DNA of 6,505 bases, taken from Bacteroidales bacterium (lineage in GTDB: Bacteria > Bacteroidota > Bacteroidia > Bacteroidales > UBA932). The stretch's first letter is position 1. Each line of letters starts with the position of its first letter. The stretch covers positions 1 to 6,505 of the forward strand of contig JAFYZE010000223.1 of NCBI GenBank assembly GCA_017548805.1, in the 5' to 3' direction. The translations under genes were made by a program, and so were the position numbers. Positions 6,301 through 6,505 of this stretch are shown one piece after another. The notes beneath the pieces were generated by a model. That model was not told where the DNA came from, made no database searches, and saw nothing but the letters and a program-made list of their open reading frames with translations.

Positions 6301-6505
6301 TCCTGGCTCTGCTCCTACAGCTCGTTCACCAGCACCACGCTGCCGAACGTGTATGACGATCCCCAGCTCAACGACAAGATCCATCTCTTCTGGCTCGGAG
6401 TCGGCACCGACGACTTCCTCTACGGCAACGCCAAGGACTACATGGACTTCCTCGACAGCAAGGGCATCAACAACATCAAGGAGTTCACCACCGGCAAGTT
6501 CGGCC
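3394..6505 (+). CDS. Secreted GH43-like / discoidin / Fn3 / CE1 esterase multidomain protein (3' partial)
   Basis: An uninterrupted frame of 1037 residues runs off the window end. Residues 1-26 are a Sec signal peptide (SRLSFKR, then a hydrophobic ALILTVAALMSLVSF; cleavage probably after SFG), with no lipobox. Residues about 31-330 form a GH43-like propeller: GGEPVVLLYQDDYYLF, YGDANMFYD (Asp136, putative pKa-modulating Asp), WIEGPWMTKHNGKYYLQY (Glu215, putative general acid) and GAGHGSTF (His275). Glu50 stands where the base Asp is expected. About 350-496 is a discoidin/CBM32-type domain (FFQVDLGK, RYVRVT), about 505-587 is Fn3 (LLWEPVPGADGYIIRYG), 591-698 is unassigned, and 699-719 is a Gly/Met-rich linker. 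About 722-810 is an E-set domain and about 820 onward a CE1/esterase-D fold with Ser952 (GFSRGG) and Asp1007 (GTDDFLY). Inferred role: removal of sugar and ester side chains from hemicellulose outside the cytoplasm. An in-frame ATG at 3400 is an alternative start. The true C-terminus is not seen. Confidence 0.88.
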   Translation, partial: MIMSRLSFKRALILTVAALMSLVSFGQQRSTFCNPLDLFAGHERAGRGGEPVVLLYQDDYYLFVTGRRGYWYSPDFQNWNYVDAPNFPGGVVSVVDIDGTLFACSMNNKRICRCENPKAGEWTVLEQQFDSDRYGDANMFYDNGHLYMYYGWSQLMPFKVVELDKNTFKEISEPQVLFFSDYKKHGFETRRHDDVIYSIFGGRRDYFAEEYPWIEGPWMTKHNGKYYLQYAAIGLEFLSYSHGVYVSDSPMGPFEYSQHNPLTFKTTGFAVGAGHGSTFHDKKGHLWTICMIPASYGGGGRGSELAIYPTDVDEDGVMYSNVSFGDYPQYYPADRKDGVDNYTGWKLLSHKKKVTVSSTFEDNKPEYGVDEKFMTNWVAETGDPGEFFQVDLGKVSDIYAIQCNFDHIGGQTVAQPRGAAAAQQLPEHYQCFIVETSIDGTNWTVALDKSDNKYDLHHDYNEFKTPVQGRYVRVTNAAQCHDGAKFCMKDLRIFGNPYSAASVKVGDVKVVRNPEDRREASLLWEPVPGADGYIIRYGIEPDKLYNSYILYDGNYINIHSLNTESEYFFEVESFDSGLDYYREVSEQVNGTGGEIELNSGRGSFAYSAGNQTQRFMVKEGVDEYVFENITPGNWTLNHTFGPVLWAAELTEADLIGEGEPGITAKLTEMGVGTQVTGEMDLKVVRGPEAGKIVVNINRKGRGGWPMMGMGGGAGMGGAQVSSPVVNPDNTITFNYRNANAEKVQVNAQFASGPQDMVKGENGVWSVTLGPVEPDMYPYSFVVDGVQIMDPLNPDWFPNETFKNSIVDVRGQGEPLIHALKNVPHGAVDYVNYWSETLGTFGNAIVYTPPQYDKNKKKYPVFYLISGTTDTEEVYYKVGRMNLILDNLIAEGAAKEMIIVLPYGNPSKYFPAGKAPRVGDMFTRDLINDLMPYVEKNYRTINDRDHRAIGGFSRGGNQGLAAGLTNLDKFSWLCSYSSFTSTTLPNVYDDPQLNDKIHLFWLGVGTDDFLYGNAKDYMDFLDSKGINNIKEFTTGKFG
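5488..5550 (+). other. Gly/Met-rich low-complexity linker inside the GH43-CE1 protein
   Basis: Residues 699-719 (KGRGGWPMMGMGGGAGMGGAQ) are almost entirely Gly and Met, with two Trp/Arg-flanked ends. At the DNA level this is a purine-rich stretch of ATGGGC/GGAGGC-like units that are imperfect, so it is not a true tandem repeat. It separates the unassigned beta-rich segment from the E-set domain of the esterase half and most likely acts as a flexible hinge. Confidence 0.6.

Noticed and set aside
1..6505. Mobile elements, tRNA or rRNA genes, riboswitches
   Set aside because: I saw no transposase frame, terminal inverted repeats, cloverleaf or rRNA-like sequence, and the only sizeable non-coding stretch is the 133-bp divergent promoter region.

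Overview
The window looks like chromosomal DNA from a GC-rich member of the Bacteroidota, most likely order Bacteroidales. Three things point there. Both promoters in the only long intergenic region carry a perfect TAnnTTTG -7 element (TATCTTTG). No start codon has a clear Shine-Dalgarno sequence. The secreted carbohydrate-active proteins have domain combinations typical of gut and rumen Bacteroidales. I cannot name a genus.

Layout. Positions 1-51 are the last codons of an unidentified upstream gene, whose stop overlaps the next start (TAATG). Positions 51-1892 (+) encode a complete U32-family protein with RlhA-like architecture, probably a tRNA/rRNA hydroxylation-type enzyme rather than a protease. 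Only three bases separate it from a convergent gene at 1896-3260 (-), a probable lipoprotein type-B carboxylesterase. A 133-bp divergent regulatory region (3261-3393) holds one promoter for each direction and a 17-bp palindrome between them. From 3394 to the window end (+) runs a very large secreted protein, cut off after 1037 residues. Its order is signal peptide, GH43-like beta-propeller, discoidin/CBM32-type domain, fibronectin III, an unassigned beta-rich stretch, a Gly/Met-rich linker, an E-set domain and a CE1 (feruloyl/acetylxylan) esterase.

How the genes may work together. The esterase and the GH43-CE1 fusion share one promoter region and both look exported, so they plausibly form a small hemicellulose side-chain removal unit. 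The GH43 module would remove a sugar branch (arabinose or xylose are the usual targets), the CE1 module would cut feruloyl or acetyl esters, and the type-B esterase would cut further esters. This is inference: no SusC/SusD pair or regulator gene lies in the window. The U32 gene belongs to a separate housekeeping-type operon.

The most notable points are the GH43-CE1 fusion itself, a Glu where GH43 enzymes normally have the catalytic base Asp, an unassigned domain of about 110 residues in the middle, and the palindrome between the divergent promoters.
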